The position numbers and the translations under genes are program-made. DNA of 64,000 bases from Mesorhizobium sp. M4B.F.Ca.ET.058.02.1.1. Lineage in GTDB: Bacteria > Pseudomonadota > Alphaproteobacteria > Rhizobiales > Rhizobiaceae. This document shows positions 44,333 to 53,419 of the stretch, piece by piece. The first letter of the stretch is position 1, and each line of letters begins with the position of its first letter. The notes beneath the pieces were generated by a model. It was not told the DNA's origin. It saw only the letters and a program-made list of their open reading frames with translations, and searched no databases. The DNA is taken from contig NZ_CP034450.1 of the NCBI RefSeq assembly GCF_003952505.1, positions 3,720,001 through 3,784,000 on the forward strand. Direction: 5' to 3'.

Positions 44333-46648
44333 ATGGGCAGAACAAAAACCGATAACATCCCCGTGGATGTTTATATCCAGTTTGTGCGCTCGTTGTTCGA
44401 CAACGCGCACATGCTGGTCATCGGCGCGAGCTGCCACGCCATCGTCAGCCTCATGGTCTACTGGCGCAACGGCCAGTCGGTTTTTCTCATCCTTGCCGCG
44501 GCGCTGCTTGGTATCGGCGTTTGGCGTTACTTCAGCCTGCGGCGCTTCCATCGCTCGGGCGGCGAGATCCGCGACGCCGCGGATGCGACGCGGTGGGAGC
44601 GCGAATATATACTGAAAGGCAGCCTGCAGGGGCTGCTGCTGGGGCTGTTTTGCTTCATTTCCATCTACGTCTACTCGGATTCCTATGCCGAGATCGGAGC
44701 GCTTGCCATAACGCTCGGCTCGCTGGTGACAGTCGTTGGCCGGAACTACGGCTCGCCGCGCATGGTCATGATCTTCGCGGTGACCTTCGTCGGACCGATC
44801 GCCGCAGCCCTCATCCTCAGGGTCGACATCCCCTATGTCGTGCTCGGGCTGCTAATCATCCCCTTCATGTTCATCATCAAGGGCAGCGCCGACCACGTCC
44901 GCAACGTGCTGTTCTCGGCCGTCGTCGGACACAAGCAGGCGCGGCAGCTGGCGCAGCGCTTCAACCGGGCCCTCAACACCATGTCGCATGGCCTGGTCAT
45001 GCTTGGCCCCGACGGCAAGGTGGTGGTTGGCAACGCCGAAGCCGCCCATCTGATGTCGCTCAAATCGCCGGACCAACTGCTCGGGCGCTCGATCCATTCG
45101 CTGCTCATGCGCGGCGTTGCCGGCGGCATGCTGGCGCCGAAGGACTGCCGCTATGTCGAGGCACAGCTGACGCGCGCGCTGCGCGAGGGTCGCGACCGCA
45201 AGGTTCTGGTGTCGTTCTCCAATGGCCAGCACTTCGAATTCTCGGCGCGCGAGGGCAGCCAGGACCTTGGCGTCATCACCTTCGAGGACGTCACCGCCCG
45301 TGTCGAGGCGGAGGAGAAGATCCGCTTCATGGCGCGCTACGACAACCTTACTGGCCTGCCTAACCGCGCCTATTTCCACGAGCTGGTCGGGGAACTGATG
45401 GCCTCCGGCGACCGGGATCGCCTGTGCGGCCTGGCGGTGGTCGACCTCGACGATTTCAAGAGCGTCAACGACACGCTCGGCCATCCCGTCGGCGACGGCC
45501 TGATCTATGCCGTCGCGGAACGTCTGGCGGCCATTGCCGGGCAAGGCATCACCGTAAGCCGTTTCGGCGGTGACGAATTCATGATCTTCTTCGACCGCAT
45601 AGAGGACGAAAGCCACCTGAGCGGCCTACTCGACCTGATCTTCGCCGACCTGCAGGGCGAGGTCGACGTCGCCGGTCACGGGCTGCGCATCCAGGCCAGC
45701 GCCGGCGCGGTGCTGTCCAAGGTCGAGGACACCGACGTCGACGCCATGATCGTCAAGGCCGACCTGGCGCTCTACAAGGCCAAGGAGCTCGGCAAGAACA
45801 ACTGGCGGCTGTTCGAAGCATCGATGGACGCCGCCTTCCGTAACCGCCAGCTGATGAAGGCGGACCTGCGCAGCGCCGTGGAAAGCAAGGGGTTGCGCGT
45901 GGTCTATCAGCCGATCGTATCGATGAGCACTATGCGCATCGCCAGCTGCGAGGCCCTGTGCCGCTGGGACCATCCCGATCTCGGGCCGATTTCGCCCAGC
46001 ATCTTCATCCCGCTGGCCGAGGAGATGGGCATCATCTCCGAGATCAGCACCTTCGTGCTGCAAGCGGCCTGCGCCGAATGCGCCAAATGGCCGGACCAGA
46101 CCAGCGTCTCGGTCAACCTCTCCGCCAAGGATTTCCGTAACCACGACGTCATCCAGAAGGTCCGCGATGCGCTGGCCGCATCCGGGCTCGCGGCCGGCCG
46201 CCTCGAGATCGAGGTCACCGAGACCGCGCTGCTCGACGACAAGTCGCTGACGCGCCAGTACATCGAGGAGCTGAAGCAGCTCGGCGTACGCATCGCGCTC
46301 GACGATTTCGGCACCGGCTATTCCAGCCTGAGCTATCTCCACAAGCTGCCGCTCGACAAGATCAAGATCGACCGTTCGTTCCTGATGGACGTCACCCAGA
46401 ACCCGCGTTCGCTCGACCTCTTGAAGGGGGTCGTCGACCTGACCCGGATCCTCGGCCTTACTGTCACGGTCGAAGGCGTGGAGACCTTCGAGCAGCTCAA
46501 GATCCTGCTGCACTCGGTGAAGCCTGACCTGGTCCAGGGCTTCCTCTTCGGCGCCGCGCTGAGCGCGTCGGGCATTGAGACCATGTCCAACGTGACCTGG
46601 CCTTTCGCCGCCGAATTGCGGCCCGCCGCGAAGCTCGCCGCCACCTGA
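44333..46648 (+). CDS. membrane-bound GGDEF-EAL cyclic-di-GMP enzyme with PAS domain
   Basis: 771 residues. Six or so membrane helices occupy about 25-185, a PAS-like domain about 205-325, GGDEF 330-490 and EAL 510-760. The active-site GGDEF (412-416) is intact and has no RxxD inhibitory site before it. The EAL motif (540-542, in CEALCRW), the EVTE stretch and DDFGTGYSSL are also intact, so both diguanylate cyclase and phosphodiesterase activity are possible. No strong ribosome site is visible before 44333. A weak AAACCCC/GGGGTTT hairpin follows at 46661-46688. Confidence 0.92.
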   Translation: MGRTKTDNIPVDVYIQFVRSLFDNAHMLVIGASCHAIVSLMVYWRNGQSVFLILAAALLGIGVWRYFSLRRFHRSGGEIRDAADATRWEREYILKGSLQGLLLGLFCFISIYVYSDSYAEIGALAITLGSLVTVVGRNYGSPRMVMIFAVTFVGPIAAALILRVDIPYVVLGLLIIPFMFIIKGSADHVRNVLFSAVVGHKQARQLAQRFNRALNTMSHGLVMLGPDGKVVVGNAEAAHLMSLKSPDQLLGRSIHSLLMRGVAGGMLAPKDCRYVEAQLTRALREGRDRKVLVSFSNGQHFEFSAREGSQDLGVITFEDVTARVEAEEKIRFMARYDNLTGLPNRAYFHELVGELMASGDRDRLCGLAVVDLDDFKSVNDTLGHPVGDGLIYAVAERLAAIAGQGITVSRFGGDEFMIFFDRIEDESHLSGLLDLIFADLQGEVDVAGHGLRIQASAGAVLSKVEDTDVDAMIVKADLALYKAKELGKNNWRLFEASMDAAFRNRQLMKADLRSAVESKGLRVVYQPIVSMSTMRIASCEALCRWDHPDLGPISPSIFIPLAEEMGIISEISTFVLQAACAECAKWPDQTSVSVNLSAKDFRNHDVIQKVRDALAASGLAAGRLEIEVTETALLDDKSLTRQYIEELKQLGVRIALDDFGTGYSSLSYLHKLPLDKIKIDRSFLMDVTQNPRSLDLLKGVVDLTRILGLTVTVEGVETFEQLKILLHSVKPDLVQGFLFGAALSASGIETMSNVTWPFAAELRPAAKLAAT

Positions 46649-46686
46649 ATATCCGTCAAAAAACCCCGTTTGCCCGCCCTTGGGGT

Positions 46687-46702
46687 TTAACCATTTGTTA
46701 AC
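46687..46702. promoter_or_regulatory. CtrA-type site TTAA-N7-TTAAC
   Basis: TTAA-CCATTTG-TTAAC is an exact full-site match, including the favoured TTAACCAT left half, 96 bp upstream of the N-acyltransferase start. A further GTTAATT follows. This is the second full CtrA-type site in the window and points to cell-cycle control of the downstream gene. Confidence 0.6.
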
Positions 46703-46797
46703 GTTAATTTAGAGTAAACGAAAAAGCTCGGAATTTCGCTTCTGGTTCCTTCACCTGTTCGCTATTGTCCTTTTGCGGTGGCACGAGGGCAAAAAAA

Positions 46798-47568
46798 GTG
46801 GAAGCTCAGTTAGTGGGTACGCCCCTGGCGGCGTCTAAAGCCAGGGGTCAGCATCGTCCCTCGGTGTTTTCAGATCACATCATGGAAGTTCTGGATCACA
46901 TCGAATATCGCCTTTGCGACGGTGCCGAAGACCTTGAGGCGATCTATCGGCTTCGGTACAATTCCTACCTTCATGCAGGCATGGTGAAGTCCGATGCTTC
47001 CCGCATGGTGAAGGACAGGTTCGACGATCTTCCGAATTCCTATCGCTTTGGCGTGTTCTTCGATGGCGCACTCGTCAGCACCATCAGAATTCACTACGCC
47101 AACGCGAAGTATCCTGTCTCACCCAGCACCGACGTGTTCGGCGATGTGCTGGCCCGGCGCCTGGCGGCCGGCGAAACCTTCGTCGATCCGAGCCGGTTCG
47201 CCGCCGATCTCGAGTGGTCGAGCAGCCTGCGCGTGCTGCCCTATGTGACGCTGAGGCTTGCGGTCGTTGCCTGCAGCCATTTCAAGCCGACCTTTTGCCT
47301 GACGGCCATCAAGGAAGAGCATTCCGCCTTCTATCATCGCATCTTCCGATCCGAGCAGGCGGTGCCTCCGCGGAACTATCCGGGACTTACCGTCCCCGTG
47401 CATCTGTTCCAGTCGAAGTGCTCCGACAACATGCAGGCGACGCTGGACCGCTTCCCGTTCTTCAATTCCACGACGTTCGAACAGCGCATGCTTTTCCAGC
47501 GCCCCAAGCGGGGCGAGTTGGCGCCGCTGACCATCCTGCCCACCGCCAAATACTTCGAAGCGGCCTGA
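46798..47568 (+). CDS. FeeM-like N-acyl amino acid synthase / GNAT-fold acyltransferase
   Basis: 256 residues related to the autoinducer-synthase-like N-acyl amino acid synthases (FeeM family). The N-terminal EYRLCDGAEDLEAIYRLRYNSYLHAGM block and the FVDPSRFAAD block are typical, with the core acetyl-CoA-like fold. Members transfer long acyl chains, usually from ACP, to amino acids. GTG at 46798 has GAGGG upstream; an in-frame TTG lies at 46765. It follows the c-di-GMP gene but has its own CtrA-type site. The product and role here are unknown. Confidence 0.8.
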   Translation: MEAQLVGTPLAASKARGQHRPSVFSDHIMEVLDHIEYRLCDGAEDLEAIYRLRYNSYLHAGMVKSDASRMVKDRFDDLPNSYRFGVFFDGALVSTIRIHYANAKYPVSPSTDVFGDVLARRLAAGETFVDPSRFAADLEWSSSLRVLPYVTLRLAVVACSHFKPTFCLTAIKEEHSAFYHRIFRSEQAVPPRNYPGLTVPVHLFQSKCSDNMQATLDRFPFFNSTTFEQRMLFQRPKRGELAPLTILPTAKYFEAA

Positions 47569-47739
47569 GCTTCGCAGCTTCTTCTCGGCTGTTGCCGTAC
47601 CGAAGCCCGCGACATTTTGTTGGACGACATGCGTCGGCCGGAGCCTTCCGGGCGCGCCCGCGTTGTAAGGAGCGACAGGCACCGCCTGCAGATTGTATCG
47701 CCTGGAGCGGCGATCACCACTTTTGGAAAGGACCCCGAC

Positions 47740-47889
47740 ATGACCATTTCCGCGCTTACGCTGACCCCGTTGATCTCGCTGATCGCCGGCGTGCTGATCC
47801 TGGTCATGCCCAGGCTGCTGAACTACATCGTCGCGCTCTATCTGATCATCGCCGGCCTGCTCGGATTGTTCCCGCATCTCGCCGGCTGA
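47740..47889 (+). CDS. DUF3096 small membrane protein
   Basis: 49 residues with two closely spaced hydrophobic helices (LISLIAGVLILVMP and YIVALYLIIAGLLGLF). Size and pattern match DUF3096, a family of unknown function in proteobacteria. AAGGA precedes the ATG. The 171 bp before it, after the acyltransferase stop, show no other feature. Confidence 0.78.
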   Translation: MTISALTLTPLISLIAGVLILVMPRLLNYIVALYLIIAGLLGLFPHLAG

Positions 47890-48019
47890 CGGGCCTGCCA
47901 AGCCGCCGCCTTCAACTTTCCTTTGAGGCTGTTGTGCCGGGCGATGCGGCAATAGCGCCATTGCTCTGCGTCCAGCTTTTCGCTATGTGCCTCCAAGATG
48001 TCTTCGAAGGGGTATTCCT

Positions 48020-48244
48020 ATGGCTGATCACACGCCGACCGGTCCTGTCGAACTGGGCGCGAAGATGGACTATGCCGAGCATGACCGCACCTATGCGGGC
48101 TTCCTGGCGCTGGCCAAATACGGTTCGCTCTTTTGCCTCGCCGTGATGATTTCGATGGCTTTCGGCTTCTTCGTGGGCGGCTTCTTCTCGGCGGTCATCC
48201 TCTGGGCCGTGATCCTGGCCGCCGGCTTCTTCATTCTCCGGTAG
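48020..48244 (+). CDS. aa3-type cytochrome c oxidase subunit IV
   Basis: 74 residues: a short hydrophilic N terminus with MDYAEHDRTYAGFL, the family signature, then two membrane helices. In alphaproteobacteria this small subunit is part of the aa3 cytochrome c oxidase but is encoded away from the other cox genes, here in front of the pnt genes. AAGGGG lies upstream of ATG 48020; the frame is open to 47987. Confidence 0.87.
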   Translation: MADHTPTGPVELGAKMDYAEHDRTYAGFLALAKYGSLFCLAVMISMAFGFFVGGFFSAVILWAVILAAGFFILR

Positions 48245-48329
48245 ACTTTCCAAACCCTTTGCCTCGGACGTCGCCGGAGGCCCCGGCCGGCGTCCCGCGC
48301 AGACAGGTTCCAGCCGAAAGGATCATGCG

Positions 48330-49604
48330 GTGGGGCAGACGGTTTTCATCCCTCGTGAGCTTGACGCCAACGAGCAGCGCGTTGCTGCCTCGCCGGACAC
48401 GGTGAAGCGACTGGCCGGCCTCGGCTTCGAGGTGGTGGTCGAAAAAGGCGCGGGCACCGGCTCGCGCATCCCCGACGAGGAATTCGCCAAGGCGGGCGCC
48501 GCGATCGGCAAGGCCGCCGATGCCTCGAAGGCCGATGTCGTGCTCAAGGTGCGCCGACCGACCGACACCGAGCTCAAGGGCTACAAGCAGGGCGCCGCCG
48601 TCATCGCCATCATGGATCCCTACGGCAACGACGCGGCCGTCGCCGCCATGGCCAAGGCCGGCATCACCGCTTTCTCGATGGAGTTCATGCCGCGCATCAC
48701 CCGCGCGCAGGTGATGGATGTGCTGTCCTCGCAGGCCAATCTCGCCGGCTACCAGGCGGTGATCGATGCGGCTGCCGAATATGACCGGGCGCTGCCGATG
48801 ATGATGACGGCGGCCGGCACCGTGCCGGCGGCCAAGGCCTTCATCATGGGCGTCGGCGTCGCCGGCCTGCAGGCCATCGCCACCGCGCGCCGGCTTGGCG
48901 CCGTGGTCACCGCCACCGACGTGCGTCCGGCGGTGAAGGAGCAGGTGCAGTCGCTCGGCGCGAAATTCCTGGCCGTCGAGGACGAGGAGTTCAAGGCGGC
49001 CGAGACGGCGGGCGGCTATGCCAAGGAAATGTCGAAGGAATACCAGGCCAAGCAGGCGGCACTGACCGCCGAGCACATCGCCAAGCAGGATATCGTCATC
49101 ACCACGGCGCTGATTCCCGGACGTCCGGCGCCGAAGCTGGTGTCGGCGGCGATGGTCGCCGCAATGAAGCCGGGCTCGGTGATCGTCGACCTTGCGGTCG
49201 AGCGCGGCGGCAATGTCGAGGGCGCGGAAGCCGGCAAGGTCGTGACCACGGCCAATGGCGTCAAGATTGTCGGCCATCTCAACGTGCCGGGCCGGGTCGC
49301 TGCGTCGGCCTCCCTGCTCTATGCCAAAAACCTGTTCGCATTCCTCGAGACGCTGGTCGACAAGGAGAGCAAGACGCTTGCCATCAAGCGCGACGACGAA
49401 CTGGTCAAGGCGACCATGCTGACCGATGCTGGCCAAGTGGTGCACCCCAACTTCGCCAAGGCCGACCAGCAGCCGCGCGTTGAACCGGCGGCAATCCCGG
49501 CGACGACCATGGCCGCCGACGCCGCGCCGAAAGCCGCGCCCAAAAAGGCGGCTGACAAGAAAAGCACAAGCAAGCCCGCTGCCAAGTCGAAGGGGATCGC
49601 GTGA
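48330..49604 (+). CDS. pntAA: NAD(P) transhydrogenase subunit alpha part 1
   Basis: 424 residues: the soluble NAD(H)-binding domain I of proton-translocating transhydrogenase, encoded separately from its membrane part as in Rhodospirillum and other alphaproteobacteria. The alanine-dehydrogenase-like fold shows [19 protein letters not shown] and the RQD-loop region. The last 60 residues form a Lys/Ala-rich tail absent from many homologues. Start GTG 48330 has AAAGGA upstream. The stop overlaps the next gene. Confidence 0.92.
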   Translation: MGQTVFIPRELDANEQRVAASPDTVKRLAGLGFEVVVEKGAGTGSRIPDEEFAKAGAAIGKAADASKADVVLKVRRPTDTELKGYKQGAAVIAIMDPYGNDAAVAAMAKAGITAFSMEFMPRITRAQVMDVLSSQANLAGYQAVIDAAAEYDRALPMMMTAAGTVPAAKAFIMGVGVAGLQAIATARRLGAVVTATDVRPAVKEQVQSLGAKFLAVEDEEFKAAETAGGYAKEMSKEYQAKQAALTAEHIAKQDIVITTALIPGRPAPKLVSAAMVAAMKPGSVIVDLAVERGGNVEGAEAGKVVTTANGVKIVGHLNVPGRVAASASLLYAKNLFAFLETLVDKESKTLAIKRDDELVKATMLTDAGQVVHPNFAKADQQPRVEPAAIPATTMAADAAPKAAPKKAADKKSTSKPAAKSKGIA

Positions 49605-50023
49605 TGGACGCCTTGCAGAAAGCCCTCGACCAGCTCGATCAGGCAACCGCCGCGGTCAGGCTCGCGGTGCACGATCTGGCCACCGCCCCAGCCGCCGAGG
49701 CAGCGGGCGACGCCGCTCATGCGCTCTCCGGCGGCGCCATCGACCCCTTCGTCTTCCGCTTCGCCATCTTCGTGCTGGCGATCTTCGTCGGCTACTACGT
49801 CGTCTGGTCGGTCACGCCGGCCCTGCACACGCCGCTGATGGCCGTCACCAACGCCATCTCGTCGGTGATCGTCGTCGGTGCGCTGCTTGCCGTCGGCATC
49901 TCGGCCTCTGGCCTTGCCACCGGCTTTGGCTTCGTCGCGCTGATGCTGGTTTCCGTCAACATCTTCGGCGGCTTCCTCGTCACCCAGCGCATGCTGGCCA
50001 TGTACAAGAAGAAGGACAAGTGA
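49604..50023 (+). CDS. pntAB: NAD(P) transhydrogenase subunit alpha part 2
   Basis: 139 residues: the membrane segment of the alpha subunit, with helices including [20 protein letters not shown] and [14 protein letters not shown], ending in the cytoplasmic YKKKDK. It assembles with PntAA and PntB. ATG at 49604 overlaps the pntAA stop in TGATG; GTG at 49601 is also possible. Confidence 0.9.
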   Translation: MDALQKALDQLDQATAAVRLAVHDLATAPAAEAAGDAAHALSGGAIDPFVFRFAIFVLAIFVGYYVVWSVTPALHTPLMAVTNAISSVIVVGALLAVGISASGLATGFGFVALMLVSVNIFGGFLVTQRMLAMYKKKDK

Positions 50024-50024
50024 C

Positions 50025-51421
50025 GTGAACGCCAACTTCGCTTCGTTCCTTTATCTTGTCTCGGGCATCCTGTTCATCCTGGCGCTGCGCGGCCTGTCGC
50101 ACCCGACCACCAGCCGCCAGGGCAACCTCTACGGCATGATCGGCATGGGCATCGCCATCGCCACGACGCTGGCGCTGGCGGTGCCGTCGGCCGGCGGCTT
50201 CGGCCTGATCGTGCTGGGGCTCGCCATCGGCGGTGGCGTCGGTGCGGTCACCGCGCGCCGCATCGCCATGACCTCGATGCCGCAGCTGGTCGCCGCCTTC
50301 CACTCGCTTGTCGGCCTCGCCGCCGTGATGGTGGCGTCCGCCGCCATCTACGCGCCGGAAAGCTTCGGCATCGGCACGGTCGCCGACATCCATGCCCAGG
50401 CGCTGATTGAGATGAGCCTCGGCGTCGCCATCGGCGCCATCACCTTCACCGGCTCGGTCATCGCCTTCCTGAAGCTCGACGGCCGCATGTCGGGCAAGCC
50501 GATCATGATCGGCGGCCGCCATCTCATCAACATCGCGCTCGGCATCGCCCTGGTCGTGCTGATCGTGCTGCTCGTCACCACCGAGTCCAAGCTGGTCTTC
50601 TGGCTGATCGTCGCCGCCTCGCTGGTGCTCGGCGTGCTCTTGATCATCCCGATCGGCGGCGCCGACATGCCGGTGGTGGTGTCGATGCTGAACTCCTATT
50701 CGGGCTGGGCTGCGGCGGCGCTCGGCTTCACGCTTGGCAACCTGGCGCTGATCATCACCGGCGCGCTGGTCGGCTCGTCGGGCGCGATCCTGTCCTACAT
50801 CATGTGCAAGGGCATGAACCGCTCGTTCATCTCGGTCATCCTCGGCGGCTTCGGCGGCGAGACGGCGGCGGCGGCCGACGACGGCATCGAGCGCACCGTC
50901 AAGCAGGGTTCAGCCGACGATGCCGCCTATCTGATGATGAACGCGCAGAAGGTCATCATCGTGCCCGGTTACGGCATGGCGGTCGCGCAGGCGCAGCACG
51001 CGCTGCGCGAAATGGCCGACAAGCTCAAAGCCAATGGGGTCGAGGTCAAATACGCCATCCATCCGGTGGCAGGCCGCATGCCCGGCCACATGAACGTGCT
51101 GCTCGCCGAAGCCAACGTGCCCTATGACGAGGTGTTCGAGCTCGAGGATATCAACTCCGAATTCGCGCAGGCCGACGTCGCCTATGTCATCGGCGCCAAC
51201 GACGTCACCAACCCGTCCGCGCGCGACGACAAGGCCTCCCCATCTACGGCATGCCGATCCTCGACGTCGACAAGGCCCGCACCTGCCTGTTCGTCAAGCG
51301 CTCGCTCGGCTCCGGCTATGCCGGCATCGACAACACGCTGTTCTACAAGGACGGCACCATGATGCTGCTCGGCGACGCCAAGAAGATGACCGAGGAAATC
51401 GTCAAGGCGTTTGATCATTGA
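50025..51421 (+). pseudogene. pntB: NAD(P) transhydrogenase subunit beta, frameshifted near the 3' end
   Basis: The beta subunit carries the membrane helices (domain II) and the NADP(H)-binding domain III. The reading from GTG 50025 is normal to DDKAS at 51239, then leaves frame and stops at 51362. The correct sequence ([27 protein letters not shown]) continues from 51242 in another frame to a TGA at 51419. One base is missing in a C-run at 51237-51241. Restored length is 465 residues, normal for PntB. As read, the last 60 residues of the NADP site are lost, which would disable the enzyme; a sequencing error is likely. Confidence 0.9.
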
Positions 51422-51445
51422 TCCGGACGGATCTCAGGACCCAGA

Positions 51446-51474
51446 AAAAAGCCCGGCTTCGCGCCGGGCTTTTT
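51446..51474 (+). terminator. intrinsic terminator after pntB
   Basis: AAAAAGCCCGGC (51446-51457) pairs with GCCGGGCTTTTT (51463-51474) around TTCGC: a GC stem with A and T tracts on both sides, which can work in both directions. It lies 24 nt after the frame-corrected pntB stop and between convergent pntB and marR. Confidence 0.9.
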
Positions 51475-51499
51475 CGTATCCAGGAACCGCCGCTGCCGG

Positions 51500-51961
51500 T
51501 TAGGCCAGCTTGGCCAGCAGGCGCATGAAGGTCGCGGCTTCCCTGGTCGACAGCGGCGCCAGCGTCTCCTCGGTGATGGTACGTGCATGCGGGAACAGCC
51601 GCTCGACCGCCTCGCGGCCCTCCGCCGTCAGGTTGACAAGCAAGCGGCGCTTGTCGACATCGTGCTTCGAGACATCCACCAGCCCGCGCGCCTTCAGCCG
51701 GTCGATGACGCCTTTCACCGTCGCCGCGTCCATGGCGATAAAGGTGCCGAGCTGGTTCTGCGAGGTCTCGCCGATGTCGTAGAGCTTGGCGAGCGCAGCG
51801 AATTGCGGCGGCGTCAGGTCGGCGATATGCGCGGCGAAGATCGCGACATGGCGCTGATGCGCCTTGCGCAGGATGAAGCCGACCTGGTCTTGCAGGTGAT
51901 AGCCGTTTTCGTCGGGTTCTTCGGCCTCGACCAGTCGCAGCAGATTGTCCTCGGTGCTCAT
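51500..51961 (-). CDS. MarR family regulator of the heterocycle operon
   Basis: 153 residues with the MarR winged helix (about 50-115: LTPPQFAALAKLYDIGETSQNQLG, then MDAATVKGVIDRLKARGLV). It is the last gene of the operon; ATG at 51961 overlaps the preceding stop as ATGA. Such a regulator usually represses its own operon and is released by the substrate or an aromatic acid intermediate. The inverted repeat at 58668, in front of the operon, is the obvious operator candidate. Confidence 0.88.
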   Translation of the reverse strand: MSTEDNLLRLVEAEEPDENGYHLQDQVGFILRKAHQRHVAIFAAHIADLTPPQFAALAKLYDIGETSQNQLGTFIAMDAATVKGVIDRLKARGLVDVSKHDVDKRRLLVNLTAEGREAVERLFPHARTITEETLAPLSTREAATFMRLLAKLA

Positions 51962-52542
51962 CTCAGCCCGTCCCACGCCTTGATGTCCTTGGCCGCCAGG
52001 CCGCCCATGCGGTCGTGCACGCGCGGGCCACAGGTCATGGCAAGGCAGAACAGGATCTCGTCGGGACGCGGCCCGTCGCTGATGCCGACTTCCATGGCGT
52101 CGAAATGGCTGCGCACATAGGCGGCGTTGATGTGGCCGAGCGGCACGTCGAGCCGCGAACCAAAGGCGCCGACCTTCTTGGCCGACGGCACGATCGCCTT
52201 GGCGTCGCCGAGCCGCTCGCGCATGGCGTAGCCGCCCGGCACGTGCCAGAGCGCGCCGTGCTCCAGCTCACCGGCGGAGCCGACGATGGCGCCCTTGCCG
52301 TAGCCGTCGATCTGCCTCACGTCACCGCCGAGCGCCGCAATCAGCCGATCTGCCAGCATCAAGCCGAGCGGCTTCAGGTCGTCCATTGCGCCCTGCAGCT
52401 CTTCGACGTAGCGGCCGGCAAAGGGGTTCTTCACCACGGCGAGAGCGGCGGCGCGACGGCGTGGCGCTGCCGCCACCGGACCGCCATCATGAAAAATCTC
52501 TTCGGTCAGGACCGCGATCTTGCGGATCGGGAATTCAGGCAT
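51958..52542 (-). CDS. PF06684 amino acid synthesis family protein
   Basis: 194 residues of the AA_synth family (formerly DUF1185). A member of known structure has a variant of the chorismate-mutase-like fold, and the family name rests on that alone; no activity is established. Conserved parts here are GYGKGAIVGSAGELEHGALWHVPGG and GPRPDEILFCLAMTCGPR. In this operon it is a candidate for a ring-opening or later hydrolytic step (inference). The gene overlaps its upstream neighbour by 8 nt. Confidence 0.85.
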   Translation of the reverse strand: MPEFPIRKIAVLTEEIFHDGGPVAAAPRRRAAALAVVKNPFAGRYVEELQGAMDDLKPLGLMLADRLIAALGGDVRQIDGYGKGAIVGSAGELEHGALWHVPGGYAMRERLGDAKAIVPSAKKVGAFGSRLDVPLGHINAAYVRSHFDAMEVGISDGPRPDEILFCLAMTCGPRVHDRMGGLAAKDIKAWDGLR

Positions 52543-53419
52543 GGGCAGTTTCCTTCGCTTTGTGCTTGTTGGGCGCGGCAAGCGCCACCGAACCACTGAT
52601 GCGGGTCTCGCCGGCAAGGAACAGCGCCGAGGCCGATATCAGGCCGCGCCGGCGAAAATCTTCTGCGACGGCAAGCCCGTTGTCCAGCGCCCGCGCCACT
52701 TCGCCCGGCGAAAGCGTCCCGACGCCCTGCGTCACCAGCCGGTCGCCGAGATCGCTGTCAGGCACAATATCGCGAGCATGCACGCGCTCGATCGCACGGT
52801 GACCGGGCAGGTCGACGGCATTGGCGATGAGGGTCGCCGCGGCATCGGCTTCGGCGCCGGTGCGCGCCAGTACGGTGACAGCGTCGGCAATTCCCAGCGA
52901 AAACGAGCGGCCGCGCCAGCCGCTGGTCGCGACACCGCGTACGCCATCTTCGGCATGAATGGCGATGCGGTCGGCAAGGCCATGCCCGGTGCCGGCTATG
53001 GCCAGGGTCATCGACTGCCCCGAGCCGAGATGGAGGGCGCTGTCGCCGCCATTGTTGACATAGGCGCGATCGAGCCTTCGCCCGGCAAGCAGTGCACCAA
53101 GCATTTCGTCGGCTACCGAGCCGGCGACGGCCGCCATCGGCGTGATGAACATTTGCGCCAGCGGCGCCACCGCCGCCTCCATGCGGCGCGCGGTCGGCCC
53201 GGCAAAGGCGCGAGGGCGCAAGGCGGCCGGGCGGCGCAGCTCCGGAAGCTCCTCAACCAGTTCCGCCAGGATGGTCTGGAACCGCGCGACGGCCTGACTG
53301 TAAGCAGCGCGGCATTCGCCCTCCTCGCCAAAGGTCTCGACGACAAGGTCGATCGGCCCATGGTTGAGGTGAAGCCGCCTGCCGTCGGCGAGCCAATGCG
53401 CCTGCGGGCCGGTCATCAT
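52535..53419 (-). CDS. UPF0280 family protein (ApbE-like fold)
   Basis: 294 residues matching UPF0280, a family distantly related to ApbE flavin transferases. Conserved parts are the PMAAVAGSVADEMLG and YVNNGGDSALHL blocks. No Tat or lipoprotein signal is seen, so it is cytoplasmic. It may flavinylate or otherwise modify an enzyme of the operon (inference). ATG at 53419 overlaps the 6-hydroxynicotinate reductase stop as ATGA; a second ATG follows at once. Confidence 0.85.
   Translation of the reverse strand: MMTGPQAHWLADGRRLHLNHGPIDLVVETFGEEGECRAAYSQAVARFQTILAELVEELPELRRPAALRPRAFAGPTARRMEAAVAPLAQMFITPMAAVAGSVADEMLGALLAGRRLDRAYVNNGGDSALHLGSGQSMTLAIAGTGHGLADRIAIHAEDGVRGVATSGWRGRSFSLGIADAVTVLARTGAEADAAATLIANAVDLPGHRAIERVHARDIVPDSDLGDRLVTQGVGTLSPGEVARALDNGLAVAEDFRRRGLISASALFLAGETRISGSVALAAPNKHKAKETAHA

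Noticed and set aside
46661..46688. AAACCCC/GGGGTTT hairpin after the GGDEF-EAL gene as a terminator
   Set aside because: The stem is only 7 bp with a 14-nt loop and no proper T-run; it also overlaps the CtrA site, so I did not list it as a terminator.
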